Shown: positions 23,744 through 36,495, counted from the stretch's first letter. The stretch is DNA of 64,000 bases from Phylloscopus collybita (GCA_027886175.1 JAJNNQ010000024.1:27135001-27199000), one strand, 5' to 3'. Numbers and translations are program-made. Notes: generated from the sequence alone by a model not told the origin.

Positions 23744-26700
23744 ACAACAAAACCCTGACCTGGCTTCTCAGAATACTAATCAAGCTTATATTTCACCAAA
23801 GGAAAACAATCCTTTCTAGTTTTGTCTATTCCCCAAGGTTGCTGAGACACTCAAAATTTGTCAACTAGCCACAGCAAATAAATTGAGAAGTGTGATGTTA
23901 CAGAGGGAGGATCTTATTCTATGTTGGGCAGAAAAACCACCATAAAAGCGATTAGAGAAACTCTTCAAGTGCAGCTAAACAATATAGAGTGTCTGTTCAG
24001 TGGGCTGAGCAATGCCTGATGCAAGTAGTCCATAAATTGTCAATCTCTGGAGACTAGAAGCACATCCCAAAAAAAAGTAATTTCTCTATACTTGCCCATG
24101 TTTCATACACTTCCTGGAAAATCTTGGTACTGGTTAGAGGCTTATTTATATGTGGTTTTTTTCTGTTTTAAGATATTTTGTTTTAATACGACATGTTCCA
24201 TTTCAGGCTCTTAGTTGTTCCTTAATGAATGATAGTTGTTCTTTCCTGAAGTTTCCTCACCAATCTCTGTTTTATTGAGAGATTAGTTGTGGCTCAAAAA
24301 TAATAGCATTACTCTCCTTTCTCAAATACCCGAATCAAGTCACAACAACATTCCCAGTGATGCTCCCCAGTGAAAACAGCTTTAAAGTTTGTAGACTTGG
24401 TGCCAGCTTCCAAAGAGCATTGTACACGTACATATAAGCTCTTGCCTAGGCCACATCTCTCATTTCCCCTTGGGTTAGAGCCTGGCTGTAGCAAAAGTGG
24501 AGCAAAGATTTGCTCCAGATCTCCGATGCATCCCAATTGTAGCTACCAGGAAAAGGCAGCCAGGTGCCTACGACAGCAGGGAGCAGATTTGCAATAAGCA
24601 AAACATTACTAACAGGGCTTATAGGCAGAGCCATGGGAGCATTTTACTAATTGATGGACTGGCAGTGCTACAGTGCTTCAGCCGTTAAAAAATTCACCAT
24701 GAAAGCTTGGATGGAAAGAGGGAGGCCATGAACTAGCCAGAATAGAGCAATGTGTCCACAGGAGCTGTAAAAAAAGGGATGGAGAAGCTAGAGAGCACAC
24801 CCAGAGGGAGAGCAGGCAGCAAAATTACATGTAAAGGGAAAGAGTGCTTTAATATCTAAAGATGGTGTGCCATCCTCTTAGTCTGAGGGTTTCATGGGTA
24901 CAGTTTTGTATGTGTACTTCCTAAGTAGTGTACAGTACAAAAATGGAAGCAAGAGTGAAGGAATTGGAGGCAATTTCCTGGAATCCCTCAGGAGAAATTG
25001 AATTTAGCCTGGCTGACTTGCCCCCCACTGAGAAAAAATTATTCTTGACTCAGAATAAAAATACTAATTATTATTATTATGACTGCTTATAATAGCATCA
25101 CCTTCCATTCACCAAATCCAAAACTTGTCAGGCTGCCCATTTTACGTGCAGTGAAAATCCTTTTCCCATGTCCATGGGGACAGGGGAAAATTTACAGTGA
25201 CTCGTGACTCAAGAGAGGTAGTAGAGCCTGTTATGGAAATCTCTTCCTTTGATATTTTCCAGTGCAGTTATCTATCCTGTTGGGCCTTCTGTCTGTTTGG
25301 CTGGGCAAACTCTGAACTGCATTGAATGATTTTCCAACTCCTTATTCACTGAGCCATGAAGCTGAAGCAAATACATAAGGCTATGGCAAGCCTTCAGTTT
25401 ATCCCTCCATTAATTCCACCCTTCTGCTACCCTGCACCGTGAAGTTTACAGTGGTGGATTTAGTTTTGGCCAAGTGTGAAGAGGACATAAGGTGGGAGAA
25501 AAGGTGCAAATGGAGAAGGTGCAAATATCCACTATGAAATCCAGTAGAGTGGCTAAAGTTACCAGGTTTAGCTCTGGATTTTTTCTTAGCAGGGGATACA
25601 GTCCCCAGCCGGGACATGGGAACTGCTCATTGGTGTTTCCCCTGTCCAAATCCTGCACAGCAAAGGCTTTGTTTAAGCTGCCTGACTTTGCACTGGAACA
25701 GATAAGGAGTGCACAGGAGCTCTGCTGCACAAACCCTGAATAGCAGCTGAGAGAGCTCTTATATCTCCAACCTCCCACAGCAGGCACAGCAGAGATCTTC
25801 CTCTCATCTATGAAACACCTGGACTTTAGCTGAGCAGTCCTGAGTCTTGGTGCTATGGGTTTAGCAGGAAAAGTCTGTGGGAGCTCCCCATATTAACTAA
25901 AGCTGTTTGCTTACCAACAGTGTATGATGATTACATATGACAGACAGCAGGGCCCAAAGACATAGAGCTGTAAGGATCACTAACAGTCCAGATGTTGAAA
26001 AACCCAAAGCAGTTGAAAAAAACAACAATTCAAGTGGTTCCATTTCTTTCCCCCCTGGGGGGGTCCTCTCCATTTTTAATTTGTTGTATGCTTTGTTGCT
26101 GGTCAGCAGGTGCCACAAGGCATCCAAGACACTAATCTTTCTAATAAGATATTTCCTTCAGGATACTGAAAGTGCCAGTAGTTTAAAAAAAGAGAGAAGG
26201 AGAGCAATCTCAGAATCAACTTGCAACTTGTAAGAATAGAAAGGCCACGTTTTTCTCAGCATAGCCAATGTTTACTTTCATATTCACATCTCATTGCCTC
26301 ACATCAAGAATAAGAAGTGAAAAGCTAGTCTCACAGATCAACAAGCATCACCTGCCATGAAAGAAGGTTCTGGAATGAGAGTCCAAGTCTGTGAGCCAAG
26401 ACAATTGGATTGCCCAACTGCATCTGTCACTTACTTGTAAATCACCTTCCCTAGCAATGTCATGAGTTTTCAAACTCTGAGACAGAGCCAGCAGGGCTTA
26501 GCAAGTTGAAATGCAAGTTGTCAGAAGTAGTACAAAAAACTTCAGCTGGCTTCAGCATCCAACGCCATCAGGCAATGCACATGAAAACCTCAGTGGCCTT
26601 TTCCAGCCCTATGGAAAGGTGTGGTTAAGTGAAAAAAAAAGAGATGGGAGAAGCAGCAAACTGGTTAAAGCATGAGTCCCTGCAGGTCCTAAGGAAGTAG

Positions 26701-27390
26701 CTCTGTGAGTTATCTTCTTAATTTTGCCAAAGGCCTCCAATTTAAAATGGAAACTACAGAGAGAAACTTTTCTGGAAGTCAGATCTAGAGTGGCTCAAAT
26801 TAGAGATGCACTGCCTCCACCCATCTGTCACCTCTAAATGAAAATGTCAGCCTTAATTCATGGACGTTTTTTAAATCCTTTGATGGAAAGGACTTGAAAA
26901 GCAGAGGTTATTATCACAAGCGCTCAGCACTGCTATCAGGCACAAGGCTATTTTATGAGCAGGCAGTGCTCTCCCCCATCCTCCTACCCTGGAAAGTTAT
27001 AATGTATCTCTGGGGCAGGTTGATATTTGCACTTTGTGGACACCCAATAAATAATAATCCAAATATTTGCACACATGGAATATTTTGTGACATTATAGAG
27101 CTGACAGACTGTGATTATTCGGGAGCTGCTTTGTGCACAGAGCTCCCATTGGTTTCAAAGTGAGTGCGGAGTTCAGAAGCGCTGCAGAGTAAGACCTGTG
27201 ACATTTATGTTTATGAAATAGGAGAGACCTTATCATTTACTGTTTCTGTAGTCACAAAGCCAGAATAGCTGATGAGGGGCCTTTGCTGGTATCTTCAGTA
27301 CAATCACAATGTACACAACAGAGGTGTCCCAGCAAGTAGTAAGTGAGCTAAGGGGAAACAAAGGGAGATTAGCAAGGGGTGCTGCAGGGG
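23742..27390. other. Non-coding sequence, no gene or known repeat seen
   Basis: About 3.6 kb of unique-looking sequence. A short (TTA)n stretch sits at about 25068-25079, and a C6-T-G7 near-palindrome is at about 26050-26063. No exon-like frame was found. Confidence 0.6.
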
Positions 27391-27590
27391 GCACTGGCAG
27401 GGCATGGCAGGGGGAGCCCTGGCCTGGGAGAGCTGGGGTGGCTGGGGGACCACTGGGAGCACTGGCAGCACTGGCATGAAGATCCCTGGGCTGGGAGATA
27501 CCAGGGGACTGCAGAGAGGAGTGGGCACTGGAAGAGCTCGGTGCCGAGCGCTGGATGGGAACAGCAGGGCTGCGTTGTGGGGGGCACTGG
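27391..27590 (+). repeat. Degenerate GC-rich minisatellite with CACTGG core
   Basis: CACTGG occurs six times (27392, 27451, 27460, 27469, 27526, 27585). Three of these form a clean 9-bp tandem, CACTGGGAG-CACTGGCAG-CACTGGCAT. The block is much richer in G than its surroundings. Similar CACTGGGAG-type minisatellites are common in bird DNA. The open frames of 72-135 codons on both strands here arise from the lack of A/T-rich stop codons. Confidence 0.65.
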
Positions 27591-28173
27591 CGCAGCCAGC
27601 GGAGAAGCGAGCAGAGCTCGTATGCCATCTGCTGCTGCACTATTAACTGCTATTAGTCACTGAGCTTCATGAGCATGAAATTCCCTTAGTTGCTGAAAAG
27701 CAAGGAGAAAAGCCCAGGATGTGGCTTAACTTTGATTAAGCACCAACAAATTTGGGACAATTTAAACAAGAGGGATTTCAGACATCTCATTGAAGCATGT
27801 TGCAAAATTCCTTCTTTGCCTGAGGGAGGCACACACACAGAGTATGCCCCATTGTGCTTCTCCTTCCACAGCACTTTTGTCAGCAAGATAAGACGAGAGA
27901 ATTTCCAAGTGTTTCGGAAAGGAGCTATGGATTTGCTAAATGGATTTCTATCCTGTTCAGTTAGAGTGATATGGTTCAGCACGTTCCAAAAAAAGATGGA
28001 AGTAGACAGAAGTATGAATAGAGACAGCTTTCTCAATTATGCTAGTTAAGATAAATGTTGGTAGACTTATTAATCCTTATGCTTCAGGGCTTTTGCCGAT
28101 CAGCAGCTTGGGTCAGGAAGAAACATCCCACACCTTGTCATGGCATAATGCAATTAGAATTGATGTCTCCTTC
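27591..28173. other. Non-coding sequence, nothing recognised
   Basis: Overlapping frames of 116 and 119 codons on opposite strands (27686-28049) show no family resemblance or splice context. Confidence 0.6.
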
Positions 28174-28733
28174 TGTTCTGATTCTGGCTGGGATAGAGTT
28201 AATTTTCTTCATAGTAGCTATGGGACTGTATTTTGGATTTGTGCTGAAAACAATATTAATAATACAGAGATGGTTTTATTTCCAACCATGTCATGTACGG
28301 CATCAATGACTTTTCTGCTTCTCACATCTGTGCACAAGAAGTTGGGACAGGACACAGCTGGGACAGTTGACCCCAACAGACCACAGGGATATTCCATACC
28401 ACAGGACATCATGTCTGGCATATAAAGCTGGGGGAAGAAGGAGAAAGGAGGGACTTTCAGAGTGATGGTGTTTGCTTTCCCAGGAACTATTGCATATGAT
28501 GGAGCCCTGCTCTCCTGGGGATGGCTGAACACCTGCCTGCCCATGGGAAGTGGTGAATGAATTCCTTATTTAGCTTTGCTTGTTCATGAAGCTTTTGCTT
28601 TACCTATTAATCTGTCTTTACTTCAACCCCACATTTTTTCTCACTTAATACCTTTTCAGTTCTCATCCCACCAGGACAGAATGAACAAGCAGCTCTGTGG
28701 GGCTTAGTTGCCAGCTGGGATTAAACCATGACA
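28174..28733 (+). mobile_element. Solo ERVL-type LTR (560 bp)
   Basis: The LTR begins TGTTCTGATTCTGGCTGGGA, has the family motif GATAGAGTTAATTTTCTTCA, and ends TTAAACCATGACA at 28733. Promoter parts are visible: GACCCCAACAGACCACAGGG, GATATTCCATACC, a CRE-like GACATCATG (28406-28414) and a TATAAA box at 28421-28426. This is the layout of the abundant passerine ERVL LTR. No internal retroviral sequence flanks it, and no 5-bp target duplication is evident. Transcription from it would run rightward into gene-free sequence. Confidence 0.88.
28421..28426 (+). promoter_or_regulatory. TATA box of the solo LTR
   Basis: TATAAA, about 250 bases into the LTR at the usual U3/R position, preceded by a CRE-like GACATCATG. 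It could start cryptic transcription; no downstream gene is visible. Confidence 0.6.
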
Positions 28734-31700
28734 CATTGCCTGCCAGATTTGGCTATTTGATAGGTGAGGACATGAGGCATCTTGTAACCACATAGGGTTC
28801 TGCTCCCAGAAATGCCCTTAATAGAAAGGCTACCTTAATGGATGGAGAGAGTGTTGATTTTCTTCCTGTGAACACCCCTCCTGGAAGCCAGACTTGCACT
28901 CCTATAGTTGAAGGGAAAGGGAGATGGAAGGTGAGAGCAGAGGCAACCTAATGTGACTGTCACCCAGCCACAACACGTTGACACAGCTTGATTTAAACAG
29001 CAGGCTGGAGAACTAATGCATTTGCAGATAAAGGCTGCAGGCACTGCTTTGAGAAAATTATAATTTCCTTCCTCAGACAGAGGGAAAACTGAAATGCATC
29101 TGCCAGATTATAAACTGTGAACAATTTTCTCAATCTTACTGAGAACACAGAACATATAGCAAGATTTGGTCACAACATGGAAACAGCCAGCATCCAACAA
29201 TCCTATGCATCTAGGAGGATGGAATGTGGCGACACCCACACCAGCCCAGCTGGGCGCTAGGCAAAAAAAACCAAACAGGTTCTTTTGTGCTTGTGGGAGT
29301 CATAGGGAATAGTTGGACTATGCAGTAAATCTGATGCCGGGGTTATTAGGACTGGATCAAAAGCTCTGCAGCCATGTGAGGTCACTCTCTTAGAACAAAT
29401 TTGTCCAAATCATTTTGCCAAGGTAAGTCACGCTCAGCCGGTGCTCACCAGGCCTGTCCCACAAGAGACCCTGTGCCTCCCAGCCTGCTTGCATCTCTCA
29501 CCCACACCATTCAGGATTGGGCTCCCCTTGCCTGCTAGTCAGGTGCCCATGAGTTTTGGCATGGGGGGAGGAGAATGGGAATTCAGGCTTTCCCAACAAG
29601 CCACATCCTAGCTGAGGCACCAAAGGAAGCTGTTGTCTCTTCAAGACCATACATTACAGCCATTGTTAGTCAGTCATTGTAAAGTGCTCTTAGAGCAGTG
29701 GCAGATGTCCTATTACACTGAGAGGAGTAAGACACCTGGGTTCGTTACCACCTAATTAGGTTCTCCATGTGATTAACTACTTGTGTTGCAGACAAAGAAG
29801 CAAACTACCCAAATGAATGCCAACAGAAGACAAGCTGGCATGGCAGCAGGCACCTGACAGGCAGACGCAGATCTGTAACTCATCTGGCTTCCTGACGGAG
29901 AGTGGAAGATTTTTAGTAAAAGTTATAAAACTATAATCAGAAACTCTGAGAGCATATGTTTTGCCTGAGTCCTTTGAGACTCCCACAAACTCTTATCTTC
30001 CCACAAAGAGAATCCATCTTGATCCCTGGTGGATCTGACCTACCTAAACATTTATGCTTCCTCTGCAGAGCCCTCAGCATCTTCCAGTCACCTCAGTATA
30101 TCCTCTTTAGAGACACCACCACCTTCCCAGGAGGGGATAATTCTCTGCACCTTTCTGTACTCCTCAAACCCTACACTGTCCATCTACAGAAGACCATTTT
30201 TGTACCTTTGTCCTATAAGAAAAACTTATATTGGGGAAGTCCTTTTGTATAGTCCTGAGACTTGTCTGTCTTCCTCTTCCCTCCCTCCATTGCCTAAACC
30301 CAAAGCATGTCTCTGCAAAACTCTGTCTCTTCACTGAGAGCTTCCCAGCCTGCTAGAGCTGAGGCTGCAGTGCTCCTGCATGAGCCTGAAGGCTGCAGGC
30401 TGGGTTTCCTCATGAGCGCCTGATCCAGCCCAAACACAGATCCACATTCAAACCGTCTGAAGCCTCTAATCAATCAGTGAATTGCACTGAACGCCCTTAG
30501 GAAAAAAAAGATCTTTGATGAGGCTTTGCTGCTAGCAACCAATCCAAATCCATTAGCTTTCACATCTGGAGTTCCAAAGAACAATAAAAATGAGCTTGAT
30601 GGCCTCAGTCTTGTCCTCATTTTTCAGCATCACAATAACCTGGCTCCACTAAACACAATTCAGCATGATTGCCTGACTGCTCAGCCTTCGGGGATACCCA
30701 GAGCCACTACAGCTGCCAGAGAAGAGGGTCAGGACAGAGGGTGCTTTGGCAAAACTGCGTGTGTCTGTGTGGGCACATATGCATATTAGGGCAAGATAAA
30801 AAGAACTGGAATTGGGCAGGGTGCTGCAGGTTAGGATCAGGGGCATTGGCAGAGCTTTATGATTTAAATCCACTTGGCATTTTCCCAGTCAAACGTGAGT
30901 ATCTGGGCAGGACTATTGCTTTTATAACATGGCCAGCTTTCACCTTATTTCCACCACTTTTTGAGATTTGTTTGTTCACCCTTGTAGACTCTTTTGGTGT
31001 CCCCTCTCAAGCCCATCCCAGCCTGCATCTCCACCCTGTAAGAAATGGAGGGTCTTCCTCTGCAACTGGGCTGTAAGGAAGGAGAGTTTCCTCTTCTTCC
31101 CAGGGCACCCACAGGCAGGACTCAGCTGATTCCAGGAGATCTGAAATGCAAAGAGGTAGCAGTGCACGGCAGGCAGAGGCTGGGATAATTGCATGATTTG
31201 TGCTCATGATGAAAACTGTGCTGATGCCAGCCTGGGACACACATGCTTGGACTCATCCCAGGGCTGCAAAGAGTCCAGCACAGCCCTGCAGCTGCCAAGC
31301 CAGTTGCCTGGCAGGTGGGCAGAGCCTGTGTAGTAGGATCTGGAGTACCAGATTTTAGATGCTTCTCCTGGTTTGTCCAGGAGCTTCCTATGCCACAAAC
31401 AATTATCCTGGTTTACTTCTTTCTGCATTTCTGAAGTTATCCTGGTGTCAAAATGAGGTGGAGAACCTGATGGCAGTGATTGCATGAGGGACTCTGGTGC
31501 TTCCACTGCTGTATGAGCAATCAGCCCCGGCCCAGGATTTGCTGGTTTAGTCGAGCCCTGTTTCAGCCTACCTTGCCCCACACACATACCCTCCAAGAAC
31601 CCTCTCACTCTTGTGTGAAGAGCAGTTGGTAGTGGCAGTGGCTTTTCTTCTTCTCCCTTTTCCTTCATGCTGTAGCCCAGGTCCCATTTCCTGCCCTCAC

Positions 31701-34120
31701 CTCTCTCTCTCCTTGCCTTTTACAAACAAGGAGCCCATGCTGGGACCTCTGTGTGAAGCCATCCAGAGCATCTGCTAACGGACAGCCTAATAGCTATTTA
31801 ATGGGCCTGGTAAAGCTAATAGATTTGTAAAGAAAAATATGAACAACAATAGCCAAAGGGGAATGCTCAAAAGCATTCAAAACTGGCAGGGTCTTTTCCA
31901 CTTGGACTTAAATAGCTGAAGAGATGCCTGAAGCCAGGCAGCAGCTTTACCAGCTTTCCAAAACTGTCACATTCCTGGGAAGGAGACTTGATCTGAGAAT
32001 GACACTGTCTGCCCTACCCACATGGTCATGGGAAGGATCTCCAGGAGGCTTCTAAATGGCTTTGCCAACTGCTGCCAACTCTGGGGTGGAGGAGCACTGG
32101 TAGACAGGAGGTCAGCCTTCTCCAGGATGAGGAGCAGGTCACTGCTGGAATTACTGCTGTTAATATCCTCACAGTGGAGAGAAAGGTCTGTTAAGGCTGC
32201 ATCCCACAGATTTCTCTTTCCCAAACAGAGCAGAGTCTACCTGTCAGAAGCAGATGGATTTATTTGATCTTGACAGAATTTATACCTAAATCTCTTAATA
32301 CTTATTTTCCTTATGTGTAGCCAAAAGTTTTATGAGACACACTAACCCCTGCTCAAGAAACAGACAATATATTTTGAAGGATATTGTATCTAGCTGACAT
32401 ATCATAAATTCCCTTTGTCACCCTGTTGCCCACCTCTTGTTATACAGCCACTGTGGAGTGAGCACTAGTCCATATCTCTCTGGGGCTCCTCTAAAGGCCC
32501 TTATCACTCTGCACATATGTTGCCTGAGCAGGATGCCCAGGCCTGGAAATAAAAGCTGAGCTGAAACGAGTCAGGTTGTTGTCAGATGATCTTACTGTTC
32601 AGGTGTCAGTGTTAATGGTACCAAGCAGGGTAGGATATACACACTCTTGACAGACTTATGGACACCTCTGGAAGATGTGTGAGGTCAGTGAGGGAGACAT
32701 GGTCAGCTTGGGGCAGAAAGATGGGATGTCTTGGCACTGCAGCCTGCTTGGGCTGTTCTTCAAACTGTTTATGCAGTGGTGGGAAATATGGTCCCAGCAA
32801 TACTTCCACTTGAAACATACAACAGCATTTACCAGAAATGTCAAGTACTCTCTTTGCACAGCATCATGATATCAGTATCCTGCACAACCCAGACTCTCCA
32901 CCTGCTCTCTCACCCTAGCCCAACCCAGGGCCATCTCTGTTTCAAAATGGGACAGCAAAAATGCAGGATATGTTTTTGCTACATTTCACCATCCAGCATC
33001 TCTCTGCCCTCTCTCCAGACAAGTCCAGCAGCACAGCAGAGCCGTGTGTCTGGAGCTGGAGCAGGTATGGATAACAGGTATAGGATACAAAGCAAAAAAA
33101 CATTTTTTCACTCCACTGCAACTTAAAATCTCTGAAAGGTAGGTTCTGGCCCTCAGCAAGATCAAATTGATTGCCACATAGGGAATTATTGACAGGAGAG
33201 GAAAAAGAATATCATTTTCCTATGGCTGCATCCTAAAAGCTCACCAAGTCCTTATCCAAGAAGAGCAAACACACAGCACTGGTGTGATATGTGACAGTTT
33301 GGTCCTCATCGAGGATGATTGCATTTCCTTTTGTAGCTGAATTTAGCAAAGAGTAGCTGCCTTCTGGCTAAGATAATGCTTCACTTCTTTAAGGGGAAAA
33401 AAGCATAATTAGGTTTAGGTCTTGTTACACTTGGGATTTGGAGTTTGCTCGTGACTTTAGCAGCCTACTTGGACCTGACTGCACCTTGGTAGTCCTGGAG
33501 GAGGGGTTTTGAGCTGCCATTAGAAATATTACACATGTAGACCAAAGCAGATCTTGCAGAGAGAAGCACAGAAGAATGCTTGCACATGGATGCTTGAGGG
33601 ATACACACCCTGTACGCCTGTACTGCCCAGCCCTGAGCTGGCTCTTGGCCTCAGGGAGCCTCTGCTGCTGTTGGCCAGGGTGGCAGTGATACCTGAGGGA
33701 CAAGGAGTCAGTAGACAGGGAGCTGGCCTTCAGCATCAAGAGGCAACACAGCACTGAGGGTGCCCTTTTCCCGTGGAGAACCAGAGGGTACCTTTGCCTT
33801 GGCAACACCACAAAGACAAACGGGATTCATAACTGTAGGAGCTCCCTGCAGCCAGGAGTTTGAATAATTCACTTCCCAGCAAGAGACATCAATCCTTTCT
33901 CCACAACCCTTTCTACCACCTCATAAGATGTATGAGGGGAAGGCAGGAGGCATTTTTATTATTTTTATTTAGTTTGTGGATGTTTAGTGTTCCTCGCTAT
34001 GGGCTATATTCAGTCCTCACATGTATGGTATTCTCAAGACCTTTATCAGTTAACTATCCTTCCTTTAATTTCCCCCCTGTTCTTACCCTTACTTTTCCCT
34101 CTTTATAAATTACAACATTC
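28734..34120. other. Non-coding sequence, no gene or known repeat seen
   Basis: About 5.4 kb of unique-looking sequence. Open frames reach 154 codons (31204-31668 minus) but resemble nothing I know and have no splice or promoter support. Confidence 0.6.
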
Positions 34121-34139
34121 AGGCCTTTGCTGGCAGTAG

Positions 34140-34500
34140 AGAGCACTACATTGTTCTGGAATAAAATGGACTTTATTCCATTATAATGACTCTGCTTCCA
34201 AAGGGGAGTAGTTATACTGGAATAAAAGTATTTTTTATGCTCCAGTCTGGAGCATAATTCAATCATAAATTACATCAGAAAAAAATAAACCATAATAATA
34301 AAATGGCAGTTTGTGCATTGATTAAAGTGAAAACACTCTTCATTCTGGAATATTCCATGTATAAAGTGAAGTTAGTGTGCAATAAGCAAGGGTGTGATTT
34401 TTTTATAGCACACTAACTACCCTTCATTCATTCCCTAATGGATACCCTGCCAGAAAACACAAGTGCCTTTAGGTGAGGCAGGTTTGAAAGTGGAATAAAC
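34140..34500. other. Block of short inverted repeats and TGGAATAAA motifs around copy A
   Basis: Several perfect palindromic arrangements cluster here. TGGAATAAA/TTTATTCCA is at 34157-34165 and 34172-34180. TTATGCTCCAG-T-CTGGAGCATAA is at 34235-34257. TGGAATATTCCA is at 34346-34357. GTTAGTGTGC/GCACACTAAC is at 34371-34380 and 34408-34417. TGGAATAAA recurs at 34218 and 34491. GGAAT is the core of TEAD-type sites. The density suggests either a regulatory element or remains of a small palindromic transposon. Confidence 0.55.
34246..34335 (+). repeat. Duplicated non-coding element, copy A
   Basis: This 90-base segment is repeated in the same orientation at 36496-36590. Two ungapped blocks align at 26/30 and 40/45 by eye, including a perfect 18-mer TTGATTAAAGTGAAAACA and a perfect TCTGGAGCATAATT. 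Weaker similarity continues about 45 bases downstream (ATGTATAAA, GTTAG, GTG). The composition is AT-rich with homeodomain-type ATTA/TAAT cores. It matches no avian repeat that I recognise. Confidence 0.85.
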
Positions 34501-35259
34501 TATTGTGCATTAATGTGCACTAGGAGCCTTCATAAAGCAGCGTAGGGAAGTAAGTAGAGAGGTGAAAATCCACCACCAACTACTCCCACAGTGGCACCCC
34601 CAGGGAGGTTCAGGCAGGTCCAGGCTGGGACAACTCTAAGGGAAGAACCCTTCACATTTTCCTGTGGTGGGAAGATTTTCCAGGTCCACTGGTCCTCATG
34701 GTCTGGGTCTTGAAACTAGTTGTGTGACCTTGATGAAAGAGGAAGCTGTCCTGTTTTGGGAATGGGGCTATGCCACCAGGAGATGTGCACTGCTGAAATT
34801 ATCCCTTCTAATCTTGCATGAGAATATCTCTCAGATCTCTCTGAGCAGCTGACCAGCCAACTCGATGGAGGTTGGGCTTTCTACCTGTGCAGGTACCCTG
34901 AAGGATGGAGCAGCCAACATCACACACATACAGCCAGGGGCTATACTTAGGGCACTTTCTGTTCACTTCTCTTGTCACACATTAATACAGCATTTGTACC
35001 CAACATCAGTTTGTATCAGTCAAGAGCTCTTGATCAGACTTCAATGCACCCCATAAAGCAATCGTTTGCAGGGAGCAAGGGAAGTGATCTCCTGGCTAGG
35101 AGACTTCCCAGGGAATCTGTCACTCGCTTTGATTCTGCTTTATATTTTCCTTTGTGTGAATTTACAGGCTGAGAGTTAAGCAGTATTCACATTTCCTAGC
35201 TTTACCTAAAGAACAGAAATATGCTATAAATGCTCCTCAGCTGGTTTTTTTTGTTTTGG
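34501..35259. other. Non-coding sequence, nothing recognised
   Basis: No gene or repeat signature. CATTAATG flanked by GTGCA-type bases near 34508 is a further near-palindrome close to the cluster upstream. Confidence 0.55.
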
Positions 35260-35279
35260 TTTTTTTTTTTTTTTTTTTT
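35244..35279. repeat. Interrupted poly-T tract
   Basis: T8-G-T4-GG followed by T20. Low complexity, no coding. Confidence 0.9.
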
Positions 35280-35740
35280 GCCACAATGTGCTAGACAATT
35301 ATATCAAAGTATAAGCGGCAGCGATTTATGTGCCAACCTCAGCTCTGCCAGGGAGCCACTGCCTGTTGTCCCCACTGATGAGAAAGGATGGGTCCAAGTG
35401 CAGTAGGAAATCTGGGGCCCTCCCAAGAATGGCACTCAGGTCCTTGACAACATCCAAGTAAAATTTACACATGGTTCAAGACAAATAAGGCCTGCCATTT
35501 GGGAAAGCTGAACGTTCAAGACATCATATTTCATTACCCAAGACCTGGTGTGCCCAAAACCAGCCCTGCCAATGGCCCTGTCTTGCAGCCCCCTGCTCTC
35601 TCAGCCCAGGGCTCCCCACACCAGCTCTGAGTTTCTTGCTAAGAAGACACATCACTGCCACACTGAAAGCTAGGCTCAGGTATGGCTTCACCAGTAAAAA
35701 ATACCCTGAAAGCCTCATTACTTAACACATTTCCACTAAT

Positions 35741-35905
35741 GTGATGTTCAAGTATTGCTAAACGCCTCATATAAAAATGACATCTCGACACTTTAGCTAC
35801 TCATGGCTAACGCTAAGGTGCCTTGACAAAAATGGCACATTCAGAAATATCACTGCTCGTACGCGTGTGAAAAGGAACATTGTCTTGGACGTCGTGTTAG
35901 TTACA
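35741..35905. other. CpG-retaining AT-rich block, candidate conserved element
   Basis: At least eight CpGs (for example in AAACGCC, TCTCGAC, TAACGCT, CTCGTACGCGTG, GACGTCGTG) occur in about 165 bases of otherwise AT-rich DNA, where neighbouring kilobases have very few. Retained CpG can mean constraint or an unmethylated state. Conservation was not tested. Confidence 0.35.
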
Positions 35906-36204
35906 ACCAAAGTTCAACTTCTGTGGACTTCATGGCATACACCCCCAGGCTTCTGAGCAATCTGAACTTCAGAGCATGGTTCAGTCTTGTGAGTCCACTC
36001 ATTTCTGCACTATTGTCCTCTATGCTGAAAAGTAATTTAAGCTTAGCTAATTTCTTTTGCACTGAACAGGGTCAGGAGAGCTCACACAATCTCCTGCCAA
36101 AGCTCAGCTGTCAGAGTGGTGACATTTAATGAGGGGAACAAAATTAAGGCAGGAGCGAGAAGATGGTTAACATGTTCAGCTACCAAATTGGATTCTTGAA
36201 AGCT

Positions 36205-36248
36205 CCTGATCTTAAAAGTCTTTTCCAACTTAAATGATTCTGTGATCT
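36205..36248 (+). mobile_element. CR1 3'-terminal remnant (about 44 bp)
   Basis: CCTGATCTTAAAAGTC, then TTTTCCAACTTAAATGATTC and TGTGATC match the last bases of CR1 on the plus strand. Sequence further upstream is not clearly CR1, so this is a very short 5'-truncated copy. Confidence 0.75.
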
Positions 36249-36495
36249 TCTCCCTTCCCAGCATGTGATTCCTAGTGTGAGGCACGGGGAAACCAGCCTG
36301 TGGAAATGACACAGGGCTACACAGGCAGATCAGCCTGAGGCCATCAAATGAGTTTCTTTGTGCTCAGATCAAGAGTTGGTTCCAGCCCTGTGCACTGACT
36401 GGCTCATTGCACTCCGTGGGCCCCTCGCTGAAAGGTTAGGGCGAAGCACAAAGCGAACATGGAATTAGAGATGTGGATTATATCAACAATTACAA
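36249..36495. other. Non-coding sequence before copy B
   Basis: Nothing recognised. A few CpGs are present (CTCGCTG, GGGCGAAG, AAGCGAAC at 36420-36460). Confidence 0.5.
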
